A DNA stretch of 64,000 nucleotides from Calendula officinalis (taxonomy: Eukaryota; Streptophyta; Magnoliopsida; Asterales; Asteraceae). Shown here piece after piece: positions 47,747 through 58,526 of the stretch; positions within the stretch are counted from its first letter, which is position 1, and each line of letters begins with the position of its first letter. The notes beneath the pieces were generated by a model. It worked only from the letters and a program-made list of their open reading frames with translations. It was not told the DNA's origin and searched no databases. Location: positions 91,612,000 to 91,675,999 of the forward strand of contig OY970822.1 in the NCBI GenBank assembly GCA_963853835.1. The letters run 5' to 3'. Made by a program: the position numbers and the translations under genes.

Positions 47747-49981
47747 TTAGGAGTCGCAGCAGCAGTACCAGCAGTAGCAGTTGCAGTAGCAGTAGTAGTA
47801 GCTGTAGCAGCAGTAGCAGTAGCATAAATAGCAGTAGCAGTAGCAGCAGGAGTAGGAGTAGTAGCAGTAGCAGCAGCAGCAGTAGCAGTAGCTTGAGTTG
47901 GAGCAGCAGCGTAGCAGTAGCAGCAGTAGCAGTAGCAGTTGTAGAAGTAGTAGTAGCAATAGCATGAGCAGCAGCAATAGCATTAGCAGTAGTAGTAGCA
48001 GTAGTAGCAGCAGTAGTAGCAGTAGCAGCAGAAGTAGGAGCAGTAGCAGTAGCAGCAACAATAGCAGTAGCAGTAGCAGTAGTATCAGCAGTAGCAGTAA
48101 TAGTAGTTGTAGTCTGAGGAGTAGCAGTAGCAGCAGGAGTAGGAGTAGCAGCAGTAGTAGCAGTAGCAGCAGTACTAGTAGCAGCAGTAGAAGCAGCAGT
48201 AGCCGTAGTAGCAGTACAGTAGTAGGTGTAGCAGTAGCAATAGCAGTAGTAGGAGTAGTAGTAGCAGCAGTAGCAGAAGAAATAGCAGCAGCAGCAGTAG
48301 CAGCATCAATAGCAGTAGCAGTAGTAGTAGCAGTAGTAGTAGTAGTAGCAGTACTAGCAGTAATAGGAGTAGTAGTAGCAACAGTAGCAGTAGTAGGAGT
48401 AGGAGCTGTAGTAGCAGTAGTAGCAGTAGGAGCAGTAGTAGCAGTAGTCTGAGTTGTTGCAGTAGCAGCAGGACTAGGAGCAACAGAAGTAGTAACAGAA
48501 GCAGCAGCAGTAGTAGCAGCAACAGTAGCAGTAGCAGCAGCAGCAGTAGCGGTAGCAGTTACAGTAGCCGTAGAAGCAGCAACAACAGTAGTAGCAGTAG
48601 CAGTAGCAGTAACAGTTTCAGTAGCGGTAGCGGAAGCAGCAGCAGTAACAGTAGCAGCAGTAGCAGTAGCAGCAGTAGCCGTAGCAGTAGAAGTAGCAGC
48701 AGCAGTAGTAGCAGTAGCAGTAGCAATAATAGTAGCAGTAGCAGCAGCAGCAGCAGCAGCAGTAGCAGGAGCAACATCAGTAGCAGTAGTAGTAGAAGTA
48801 GCAGTAGTAGCAGCAGTAATAGCAGTAGCAGTAGCAGCAGGAGTAGGAGCAACAACAGTAGTAGCAGCAGCAGTAGCAGTAGTAGCAACAGCAGTAGTAG
48901 TAGCAGCAGCAGCAGTAGCAGTTGCAGAAACAGTAGCAGTAGTAGGAGTAGTAGCAGTAGCAGCAGGAGTAGGAGCCGATGTAGTAGGAGCAGCAGCAGT
49001 AGGAGCAGTAGCAGTAGCAGTAGTAGCAGCAGCAGTAGCAGTAGTAGTAGTAGTAGAAGTAGCAGTAGCAGTAGCAGTAGCAGTAGCCGTAGCAGTAGCA
49101 GTAGCAGTAGCAGTAGCAGTAGTTGTAGCAGTAGTAGCAGTAGCAGCAGCTGTAGGAGCAGAAGTTGGAGCAGTAGCAGTAGCAGCACCAGTAGTAGTAG
49201 TAGCAGCAGGAGTAGGAGCAGTAATAGTAGCAGCACCAGTAGCAGTTGTAGCTGCAGTAGCAGTAGCAGTAGTAGTAGTTGTAGTCTGAGGAGTAGCAGT
49301 AGCAACAGGAGTAGGAGCAGCAGTAATAGTAGCAGTAGTAGCAGCAGCAGCAGTAGCAGCAGCAGTAGAAGCAGCAGTAGCAACATCAGCAGTAGCAGTA
49401 GCAGTAGTAGGAGTTGCAGTAGCTGTTGCAGTACTAGCAACAGTAGCAGTTGTAGTAGCAGTAGTAGTAGCAGTAGCAGTAGTAGCAGCAGCAGTTATAA
49501 CAGTAGCAGTAGTAGCAGGAGTCGGAGCAGTAGCAGTAGCATTAGTAGTAGCAACAGCAGTAGTAGCTGCATCAATAATAGCAGTAGCAGTAGTAGCAGT
49601 AGCAGCAGGAGTCGGAGCAGTAGCAGTAGCAGCAGTAGCATTAGTAGTAGCAGCAGCAGTAGTAGCTGCAGCAGTAATAGCAGTAGCAGTAGTAGCAGTA
49701 ATAGCAGCAGCAGCAGTAGCAGTATTAGGAGTCGCAGCAGCAGTACCAGCAGTAGCAGTTGCACTAGCAGTAGTAGTAGCTGTAGCAGCAGTAGCAGTAG
49801 CATAAATAGCAGTAGCAGTAGCAGCAGGAGTAGGAGTAGTAGCAGTAGTAGCAGCAGCAGCAGTAGCAGTAGCTTGAGTTGGAGCAGCAGCAGCAGCAGT
49901 AGCAGTTGTAGAAGTAGTAGTAGCAATAGCATGAGCAGCAGCAATAGCATTAGCAGTAGCAGTAGTAGCAGCAGTAGCAGT

Positions 49982-50605
49982 AATAGTAGTTGTAGTCTGA
50001 GGAGTAGCAGTAGCAGCAGGAGTAGGAGTAGCAGCAGTAGTAGCAGTAGCAGCAGCAGTAGTAGCAGGAGCCGTAGAAGCAGCAGTAGCCGCAGTAGCAG
50101 TCCAGTAGTAGGAGTAGCAGTAGCAATAGCAGTAGTATGAGTAGTAGTAGCAGCAGTAGCAGAAGAAATAGCAGCAGCAGCAGTAGCAGCAATAATAGTA
50201 GTAGCAGCATCAATAGCAGTAACAGTAGTAGTAGCAGTAGTAGTAGTAGTAGTACTAGCAGTAGTAGCAGCAACAATAGCAGTAGCAGTAGCAGTAGTAG
50301 CAGCAGTAGCAGTAATAGTGGTTGTAGTCTGAGGAGTAGCAGTAGCAGCAGGAGTAGGAGTAGCAGCAGTAGTAGCAGTAGCAGCAGCAGTAGTGGCAGG
50401 AGTAGTAGAAGCAGAGTAGCCGCAGTAGCAGTACAGTAGTAGGAGTAGCAGTAGCAATAGCAGTAGTAGGAGTAGTAGTAGCAGCAGTAGCAGAAGAAAT
50501 AGCAGCAGCAGCAGTAGCAGCAACAATAGTAGTAGCAGCATCAATAGCAGTAACAGTAGTAGTAGCAGTAGTAGTAGTAGCAGTACTAGCAGTAGTAGCA
50601 GTAGT
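49982..50605. repeat. Y-Z-Y dimer, U7
   Basis: Copies start at 49982 and 50313. The first copy carries the altered Y (cc in place of ac at 50102) and the second the normal Y at 50433 with Z at 50413. Confidence 0.8.
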
Positions 50606-53600
50606 AGGAATAGTAGTAGCAATAGTAGCAGTAGTAGGAGTAGGAGCTGTAGTAGCAGTAGTAGCAGTAGGAGCAGTTGTCTGAGTTGTTGCAGTAGCAG
50701 CAGGACTAGGAGCAATAGAAGTAGTAACAGTAGCAGCAGCAGTAGTAGCAGCAACAGTAGCAGTAGCAGCAGCAGCGGTAGCGGTAGCAGTTACAGTAGC
50801 CGTAGAAGCAGCAGCAACAGTAGTAGCAGTAGCAGTAGCAGTAACAATTTCAGTAGCGGTAGCGGAAGCAGTAGCAGTAGCAGCAGTAGCAGTAACAGCA
50901 GTAGCAGTAGCCGTAGCAGTAGCAGTAGCAGTAGCAGCAGTAGTAGCAGTAGCATTAGCAGCAATAGTAGCAGTAGCAGCAGCAGCAGCAGTAGCAGGAG
51001 CAACATCAGTAGCAGTAGCAGTAGCAGTAGCAGTAGTAGCAGTAGCAGCAGGAGTAGGAGCAACAACAGTAGTAGCAGTAGCAGCAGCAGAAGTAGCAGC
51101 AGCAGCAGCAATAGCAGAAACAGTAGCAGTAGTAGGAGTAGTAGCAGTAGCAGCAGGAGTATGAGCCGATGTAGTAGGAGCAGCAGCAGTAGGAGCAGTA
51201 GCAGTAGCAGTAGTAGCAGCAGAAGTAGCAGTGGTAGTAGTAGTAGAAGTAGCAGTAGTAGTAGCAGTAGCAGTAGCAGTAGCAGTAGCCGTAGCAGTAG
51301 CAGTAGCAGTAGCAGTAGTAGTAGCAGTAGTAGCAGTAGCAGCAGCTGTAGGAGCAGAAGTTGGAGCAGTAGCAGTAGCAGCACCAGTAGTAGTAGTAGC
51401 AGCAGGAGTAGGAGCAGTAGTAGTAGCAGCACCAGTAGCAGTTGTAGCTGCAGTAGCAGTAGCAGTAGTAGTAGTTGTAGTCTGAGATGTAGCAGTAGCA
51501 ACAGGAATAGGAGCAGCAGTAATAGTAACAGTAGTAGCAGCAGCAGCAGTAGAAGCAGCAGTAGCAACATCAGCAGTAGCAGTAGCAGTAGCAGTAGTAG
51601 GAGTTGCAGTAGCAGTTGCAGTACTAGCAGCAGTAGCAGTTGTAGTAGCAGTAGTAGTAGTAGCAGTAGCAGCAGCAGTAGTAGCAGCAGCAGTTATAAC
51701 AGTAGCAGTAGTAGCAGGAGTTGGAGCAGTAGCAGTAACAGCAGTAGCATTAGTAGTAGCAGCAGCAGTAGTAGCTGCAGTAATAATAGCAGTAGCAGTA
51801 GTAGCAGTAGCAGCAGGAGTCGGAGCAGTAGCAGTAGCAGCAGTAGCATTAGTAGTAGCAGCAGCAGTAGTAGCTGCAGCAGTAATAGCAGTTGCAGTAG
51901 TAGCAGTAGCAGCAGGAGTCGGAGCAGTAGCAGTAGCAGTAGTAGGAGTTGCAGCAGCAGCTGCAGTAGCAGTTGTAGTAGGAGCAGTAGCAGAAGTAGT
52001 AGTAGCAGCAGTAGCAGCAGCAGTAATAGCTGTAGTAGTAGTAGCAGTAGGAGCAGCAGCAGCAGCAGTAGAAGCAGCAGTAGCAACATCAGCAGTAGCA
52101 GTAGCAGTAGCAGTAGTAGGAGTTGCAGTAGCAGCAATAGTAGCAGTAGCAGCAGCAGCAGCAGTAGCAGGAGCAACATCAGTAGCAGTAGTAGTAGCAG
52201 TAGCAGTAGTAGCAGTAGCAGTAGCAGCAGGAGTAGGAGCAACAACAGTAGTAGCAGTTGCAGTAGCAGTAGCAGCAGCAGAAGTAGTAGTAGCAGCAGC
52301 ATCAGTAGCAATAGCAGAAACAGTAGCAGTAGTAGGAGTAGTAGCAGTAGCAGCAGGAGTATGAGCCGATGTAGTAGGAGTAGCAGCAGTAGGAGCAGTA
52401 GCAGTAGCAGTAGTAGCAGCAGAAGTAGCAGTAGCAGTGGTAGTAGTAGTAGAAGTAGCAGTAGTAGTAGCAGTAGCAGTAGCCGTAGCAGTAGCAGTAG
52501 CAGTAGCAGTAGTAGTAGCAGTAGTAGCAGTAGCAGCAGCTGTAGGAGCAGAAGTTGGAGCAGTAGCAGTAGCAGCACCAGTAGTAGTAGTAGTAGCAGC
52601 AGGAGTAGGAGCAGTAGTAGTAGCAGCACCAGTAGCAGTTGTAGCTGCAGTAGCAGTAGCAGTAGTAGTAGTTGTAGTCTGAGATGTAGCAGTAGCAACA
52701 GGAGTAGGAGCAGCTTTAATAGTAGCAGTAGTAGCAGCAGCAGCAGTAGCAGCAGCAGTAGAAGCAGCAGTAGCAACATCAGCAGTAGCAGTAGCAGTAG
52801 CAGTAGTAGGAGTTGCAGTAGCAGTTGCAGTACTAGCAGCAGTAGCAGTTGTAGTAGCAGTAGTAGTAGCAGTAGCAGCAGCAGTAGTAGCAGCAACAGT
52901 TATAACAGTAGCAGTAGTAGCAGGAGTTGGAGCAGTAGCAGTAGCAGCAGTAGCATTAGTAGTAGCAGCAGCAGTAGTAGCTGCAGCAATAATAGCAGTA
53001 GCAGTAGTAGCAGTAGCAGCAGGAGTCGGAGCAGTAGCAGTAGCAGCAGTAGCATTAGTAGTAGCAACAGCAGTAGTAGCTGCAGCAGTAATAGCAGTTG
53101 CAGTAGTAGCAGTAGCAGCAGGAGTCGGAGCAGTAGCAGTAGCAGTAGTAGGAGTTGCAGCAGCAGCAGCAGTAGCAGTTGCAGTAGGAGCAGTAGCAGA
53201 AGTAGTAGTAGCAGCAGTAGCAGCAGCAGTAATAGCTGTAGCAGTAGTAGCAGTAGTAGCAGTAGGAGCAGCAGCAGCAGCAGTAGCAGTAGCGGTAGTA
53301 GCAGTAGTAGAAGTAGGAGCAGTAGTAGTAGTAGCAGTAGTAGCAATATCAGTAGCAGCAGGAATAGGAGCAGTAGCAGTAGCAGCAGTAGCTGTAGCTG
53401 TAGCAGTAGCAGTAGTAGGAGCAGAAGTAGCAGCAGTAGTAGTAGCAGTAGTAGTAGCAGTAGCAGCTGTAGTAGCAGCAGCAGTAATAGCAGTAGCAGC
53501 AGTAGCAGCAGGAGTAGGAGCAGTAGCAGTAGCAGCAGCAGCAGTTGTAGTAGCAGTAGTAGTAGCAGTAGTAGTAGCAGTAGCAGCAGTATCAGTAGCG

Positions 53601-54523
53601 TAAATAGCAGTAGCAGTAGCAGCAGGAGTAGTAGCAGTAGCAGCAGCAGTAGCAGTAGCAGTAGCTTGAGTTGGAGCAGCAGCAGTAGCAGCAGCAGCAG
53701 CAGTAGCAGTAGTAGCAGTAGCAGTAGCCGTAGCAGTAGCAGTAGCAGTAGCCATAGCAGGAGCTGTAGCAGTAGCATGAGCTGTAGCAGTAGCACTAGC
53801 AGTAGCAGTAGCAACAACAGCAGCAGCAACAGCAATAGCAGTAGAAGTAGCTTTTACAGTAGCCGTAGAAGCAACAGCAGCAGCAGTAGCAGTAGCAGGA
53901 GCAGGAGCAGTAGCAGTAGCAGCAGCAGTAGCAGCAGCAACACCAGCAGTAGCAGCAACAGTAGCAGCAGCGCTAGTAGCCGCAGCAGCTGTAGCAACAG
54001 TAGTAGCGGTAGAAGTAGTAGGAGTAGGAGCAAAAGTAGCAGTAGTAGCAGTAGTAGCAGTAGGAGCAGTAGTAGCAGTAGTCTGAGTAGTAGTAGCAGG
54101 AGTAGGAGCAGTAACATTATTAGCAGCCGCAGTAGCAGTAGTAGTAGCAGTAGTAGGAGTAGGAGCAGCAGTAGTAGCAGTAGCAACAGCTGTAGGAGCA
54201 GCACTAGGAGAAGTAGTAGCAGTATTCTGAGTAGCAGCAGTAGCAGTAGTAGCTGTAGCAGCAGGAGTAGGAGCAGTAGCAGCAGCAGCAGTAGCAGTAG
54301 TAGGAGTTGCAGCAGCAATACCAGCAGTAGCAGTAGTACTAGCAGTAGCAGCAGTAGCAGTAGCAGTAGCATAAATAGCAGTAGCAGTAGCAGTAGGAGT
54401 AGTAGTTGTAGCAGCAGCAGCAGCAGTAGCAGTAGCAGTAGCTTCAGTTGGAGCAGCAGCAGTAGCAGCTGTAGCAGTAGTAGTAGCAGCAGTATCGGTA
54501 GCCGTAGCAGTAGCAGTAGCCAT
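50255..54523 (-). CDS. Candidate Ala/Thr-rich open frame, 1,422 codons; coding unproven
   Basis: Starts at the outer M of U7. Ala/Thr phase is open from 50435 to 55834 (1,800 codons), beyond the Met. Ends through the short Leu stretch between Y (50433) and Z (50413) and a Cys/Tyr tail of the type found at 13831. It lines up with the frame at 58176-62471 with triplet-sized insertions and deletions. Confidence 0.17.
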   Translation of the reverse strand: MATATATATDTAATTTATAATAAAPTEATATATAAAAATTTTPTATATAIYATATATAATASTTATAGIAAATPTTATAAAATAPTPAATATTATAATQNTATTSPSAAPTAVATATTAAPTPTTATTTATAAANNVTAPTPATTTQTTATTAPTATTATTATFAPTPTTSTATTVATAAAATSAAATVAATAGVAAATAAATATAPAPATATAAAVASTATVKATSTAIAVAAAVVATATASATATAHATATAPAMATATATATATATATTATAAAAATAAAPTQATATATAAATATTPAATATAIYATDTAATATTTATTTATTTAAAATATAPTPAATAATAITAAATTAATATTTATTTAATSAPTTATATATATAATATAPIPAATDIATTATTTTAPTSTTATTATATAAAAAPTATTATTATAITAAATAATTTSATAPTATATAAAAATPTTATATAPTPAATATTATAITAAATTAVATTNATAATATAPTPAATATTATAIIAAATTAAATTNATAATATAPTPATTATVITVAATTAAATATTTATTTATAASTATATATPTTATATATADVATAASTAAATAAAATTATIKAAPTPVATATSQTTTTTTATATAATTATGAATTTAPTPAATTTTTGAATATAPTSAPTAAATATTATTTATATATATATATATTTATSTTTTTATATSAATTATATAPTAATPTTSAHTPAATATTPTTATVSAIATDAAATTTSAAATATATATTVVAPTPAATATATTATATTTATDVAPATAAAAATATIAATATPTTATATATADVATAASTAAAAAPTATTTTAITAAATAATTTSATAPTTTATAAAAATPTTATATAPTPAATATTATAITAAATTAAATTNATAATATAPTPAATATTATAIITAATTAAATTNATAVTATAPTPATTATVITAAATTAAATATTTTATTTATAASTATATATPTTATATATADVATAASTAAAATTVTITAAPIPVATATSQTTTTTTATATAATTATGAATTTAPTPAATTTTGAATATAPTSAPTAAATATTATTTATATATATATATATATATTTATSTTTTTATSAATTATATAPTAAAPTTSAHTPAATATTPTTATVSAIAAAAATSAAATATTVVAPTPAATATTATATATATDVAPATAAAAATATIAANATATTAATATATATATATAVTATAATATASATATEIVTATATATTVAAASTATVTATATAAAATATVAATTAAATVTTSIAPSPAATATTQTTAPTATTATTAPTPTTATIATTIPTTATTASTATTTTATTTVTAIDAATTIVAATAAAAISSATAATTTPTTAIATATPTTVLLLRLLCFYYSCHYCCCYCYYCCYSYSCCYCYSSDYNHYYCYCCYYCYCYCYCCCYYC

Positions 54524-57500
54524 AGCAGGAGCTGTAGCAGTGGCATGAGCTGTAGCAGTAGCACTAGCAGCACCAGTAGCAACAACAGCAGCAGTAGCAG
54601 CAACAGCAGCCGTAGCAGCAGCAACAGCAATAGCAATAGAAGTAGCAGTTACGGTAGCCGTAGAAGCAACAGCAGCAGTAGCAGTAGCAGTAGCAGGAGC
54701 AGTAGCAGTAGCAGCAGCAACACCAGCAGTAGCAGCAACAGTAGCAGTAGCAGTAGCAGCAGCACTAGTAGCAGCAGCAGTAGCAGCAACAGTAGCAGTA
54801 GCAGTAGTAGAGGCAGTAGTAGCAGTAGTAGGAGTAGTTGCAGTATCAGCAGGAGTAGAAGCAGTAGCAATAGCAGTTGCAGTAGTATTAGTAGTAGTAG
54901 TAGCACTCGCAGTAGCAGTATTCGTAGCAGCAGCAGCAGTAGCACCAGCAGCAGCAGTAGTAGTAGCAGTAGTTTGAGTAGTAGCAGTAGCAACAGGAGG
55001 TGGAGCAGCAGCAACAGTAGCAGTAACAGCAGCAGTAGTAGCAGCAGCAGTAGCAGTAGCAGTAGCCGTAGCAGCAGGAGTAGGAGCACCATCATTAGTA
55101 GCAGTAACAACAGCACTAATAGCAGCAGCAGTAGCAGCAGCAGTAGCAGCAGCAACAACAGCAGTAGCAGTAGCAGTAGTAGGAGTCGGGGGAGTAGTAG
55201 CAGTAGTAGCAATAGTAGGAGTAGTAGCAGTAGCAACATGAGTAGGAACAGTAGCAGTAGCAGTAGCAGCAGCAGGAGTAGGAGCAGTAGCAGCAGTAGT
55301 AGCAGTAGCAGCAGGAGTAGGAGCAGTAGCAGCAGTAGCAGCAGTAGCTGTAGCAACAGTAGTAGCGGTAGAAGTAGTAGCAGTAGTAGGAGTAGGAGCA
55401 AAAGTAGCAGTAGTAGCAGTAGTAGCAGTAGGAGCAGTAGTAGCAGTAGTCTGAGTAGTAGCAGCAGGAGTAGGAGCAGTAGAAGTAGTAGCAGCCGCTG
55501 TAGCAGTAGCAGTAGTAGGAGTAGTAGCAGCAGCAGTAGTAGCAGTAGCAGCAGCTGTAGGAGCTGAACTAGGAGCAGTAGTAGCAGTATTCTGAGTAGT
55601 AGCAGTAGCAGTAGTAGATGTAGCTGCAGGAGTAGGAGCAGTAGCAGTAGCAGCAGCAGCAGTAGCAGTATTAGGAGTCGCAGCAGCAGTACCAGCAGTA
55701 GCAGTTGCAGTAGCAGTAGTAGTAGCTGTAGCAGCAGTAGCAGTAGCATAAATAGCAGTAGCAGTAGCAGCAGGAGTAGGAGTAGTAGCAGTAGCAGCAG
55801 CAGCAGTAGCAGTAGCTTGAGTTGGAGTAGCAGCGTAGCAGTAGCAGCAGTAGCAGTAGCAGTTGTAGAAGTAGTAGTAGCAATAGCATGAGCAGCAGCA
55901 ATAGCATTAGCAGTAGTAGTAGCAGTAGTAGCAGCAGTAGTAGCAGTAGCAGCAGAAGTAGGAGCAGTAGCAGTAGCAGCAACAATAGCAGTAGCAGTAG
56001 CAGTAGTATCAGCAGTAGCAGTAATAGTAGTTGTAGTCTGAGGAGTAGCAGTAGCAGCAGGAGTAGGAGTAGCAGCAGTAGTAGCAGTAGCAGCAGTAGT
56101 AGTAGCAGCAGTAGAAGCAGCAGTAGCCGTAGTAGCAGTACAGTAGTAGGTGTAGCAGTAGCAATAGCAGTAGTAGGAGTAGTAGTAGCAGCAGTAGCAG
56201 AAGAAATAGCAGCAGCAGCAGTAGCAGCATCAATAGCAGTAGCAGTAGTAGTAGCAGTAGTAGTAGTAGTAGCAGTACTAGCAGTAATAGGAGTAGTAGT
56301 AGCAACAGTAGCAGTAGTAGGAGTAGGAGCTGTAGTAGCAGTAGTAGCAGTAGGAGCAGTAGTAGCAGTAGTCTGAGTTGTTGCAGTAGCAGCAGGACTA
56401 GGAGCAACAGAAGTAGTAACAGAAGCAGCAGCAGTAGTAGCAGCAACAGTAGCAGTAGCAGCAGCAGCAGTAGCGGTAGCAGTTACAGTAGCCGTAGAAG
56501 CAGCAACAACAGTAGTAGCAGTAACAGTTTCAGTAGCGGTAGCGGAAGCAGCAGCAGTAACAGTAGCAGCAGTAGCAGTAGCAGCAGTAGCCGTAGCAGT
56601 AGAAGTAGCAGCAGCAGTAGTAGCAGTAGCAGTAGCAACAATAGTAGCAGTAGCAGCAGCAGCAGCAGCAGTAGCAGGAGCAACATCAGTAGCAGTAGTA
56701 GTAGAAGTAGCAGTAGTAGCAGCAGTAATAGCAGTAGCAGTAGCAGCAGGAGTAGGAGCAACAACAGTAGTAGCAGCAGCAGTAGCAGTAGTAGCAACAG
56801 CAGTAGTAGTAGCAGCAGCAGCAGTAGCAGTTGCAGAAACAGTAGCAGTAGTAGGAGTAGTAGCAGTAGCAGCAGGAGTAGGAGCCGATGTAGTAGGAGC
56901 AGCAGCAGTAGGAGCAGTAGCAGTAGCAGTAGTAGCAGCAGCAGTAGCAGTAGCAGTAGTAGTAGTAGTAGAAGTAGCAGTAGCAGTAGCAGTAGCAGTA
57001 GCCGTAGCAGTAGCAGTAGCAGTAGCAGTAGCAGTAGTTGTAGCAGTAGTAGCAGTAGCAGCAGCTGTAGGAGCAGAAGTTGGAGCAGTAGCAGTAGCAG
57101 CACCAGTAGTAGTAGTAGCAGCAGGAGTAGGAGCAGTAATAGTAGCAGCACCAGTAGCAGTTGTAGCTGCAGTAGCAGTAGCAGTAGTAGTAGTTGTAGT
57201 CTGAGGAGTAGCAGTAGCAACAGGAGTAGGAGCAGCAGTAATAGTAGCAGTAGTAGCAGCAGCAGCAGTAGCAGCAGCAGTAGAAGCAGCAGTAGCAACA
57301 TCAGCAGTAGCAGTAGCAGTAGTAGGAGTTGCAGTAGCTGTTGCAGTACTAGCAACAGTAGCAGTTGTAGTAGCAGTAGTAGTAGCAGCAGCAGTAGTAG
57401 CAGCAACAGTTATAACAGTAGCAGTAGTAGCAGGAGTCGGAGCAGTAGCAGTAGCATTAGTAGTAGCAGCAGCAGTAGTAGCTGCATCAATAATAGCAGT

Positions 57501-57902
57501 AGCAGTAGTAGCAGTAGCAGCAGGAGTCAGAGCAGTAGCAGTAGCAGCAGTAGCATTAGTAGTAGCAGCAGCAGTAGTAGCTGCAGCAGTAATAGCAGTA
57601 GCAGTAGTAGCAGTAATAGCAGCAGCAGCAGTAGCAGTATTAGGAGTCGCAGCAGCAGTACCAGCAGTAGCAGTTGCACTAGCAGTAGTAGTAGCTGTAG
57701 CAGCAGTAGCAGTAGCATAAATAGCAGTAGCAGTAGCAGCAGGAGTAGGAGTAGTAGCAGTAGTAGCAGCAGCAGCAGTAGCAGTAGCTTGAGTTGGAGC
57801 AGCAGCAGTAGCAGTAGCAGTTGTAGAAGTAGTAGTAGCAATAGCATGAGCAGCAGCAATAGCATTAGCAGTAGCAGTAGCAGTAGTAGCAGCAGTAGCA
57901 GT

Positions 57903-58526
57903 AATAGTAGTTGTAGTCTGAGGAGTAGCAGTAGCAGCAGGAGTAGGAGTAGCAGCAGTAGTAGCAGTAGCAGCAGCAGTAGTAGCAGGAGCCGTAGAAG
58001 CAGCAGTAGCCGCAGTAGCAGTCCAGTAGTAGGAGTAGCAGTAGCAATAGCAGTAGTAGGAGTAGTAGTAGCAGCAGTAGCAGAAGAAATAGCAGCAGCA
58101 GCAGTAGCAGCAATAATAGTAGTAGCAGCATCAATAGCAGTAACAGTAGTAGTAGCAGTAGTAGTAGTAGTAGTACTAGCAGTAGTAGCAGCAACAATAG
58201 CAGTAGCAGTAGCAGTAGTAGCAGCAGTAGCAGTAATAGTAGTTGTAGTCTGAGGAGTAGCAGTAGCAGCAGGAGTAGGAGTAGCAGCAGTAGTAGCAGT
58301 AGCAGCAGCAGTAGTGGCAGGAGTCGTAGAAGCAGAGTAGCCGCAGTAGCAGTACAGTAGTAGGAGTAGCAGTAGCAATAGCAGTAGTAGGAGTAGTAGT
58401 AGCAGCAGTAGCAGAAGAAATAGCAGCAGCAGCAGTAGCAGCAACAATAGTAGTAGCAGCATCAATAGCAGTAACAGTAGTAGTAGCAGTAGTAGTAGTA
58501 GCAGTACTAGCAGTAGTAGCAGTAGT
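57903..58526. repeat. Y-Z-Y dimer, U8
   Basis: Copies start at 57903 and 58234. The altered Y is at 58023, Z at 58334 and the normal Y at 58354, the same arrangement as in U7. Confidence 0.8.

Larger units (their letters stand above)
47747..55670. repeat. Higher-order unit U7 (7,924 bp)
   Basis: Full order: T 47747, X 47911, Y 48216, T 49725, Y-variant 50102, Z 50413, Y 50433, M 53753 and 54521, G5 55188, S 55562. It is the tandem partner of U8, with offsets from 7,921 to 7,948 bases that differ by multiples of three. Confidence 0.85.
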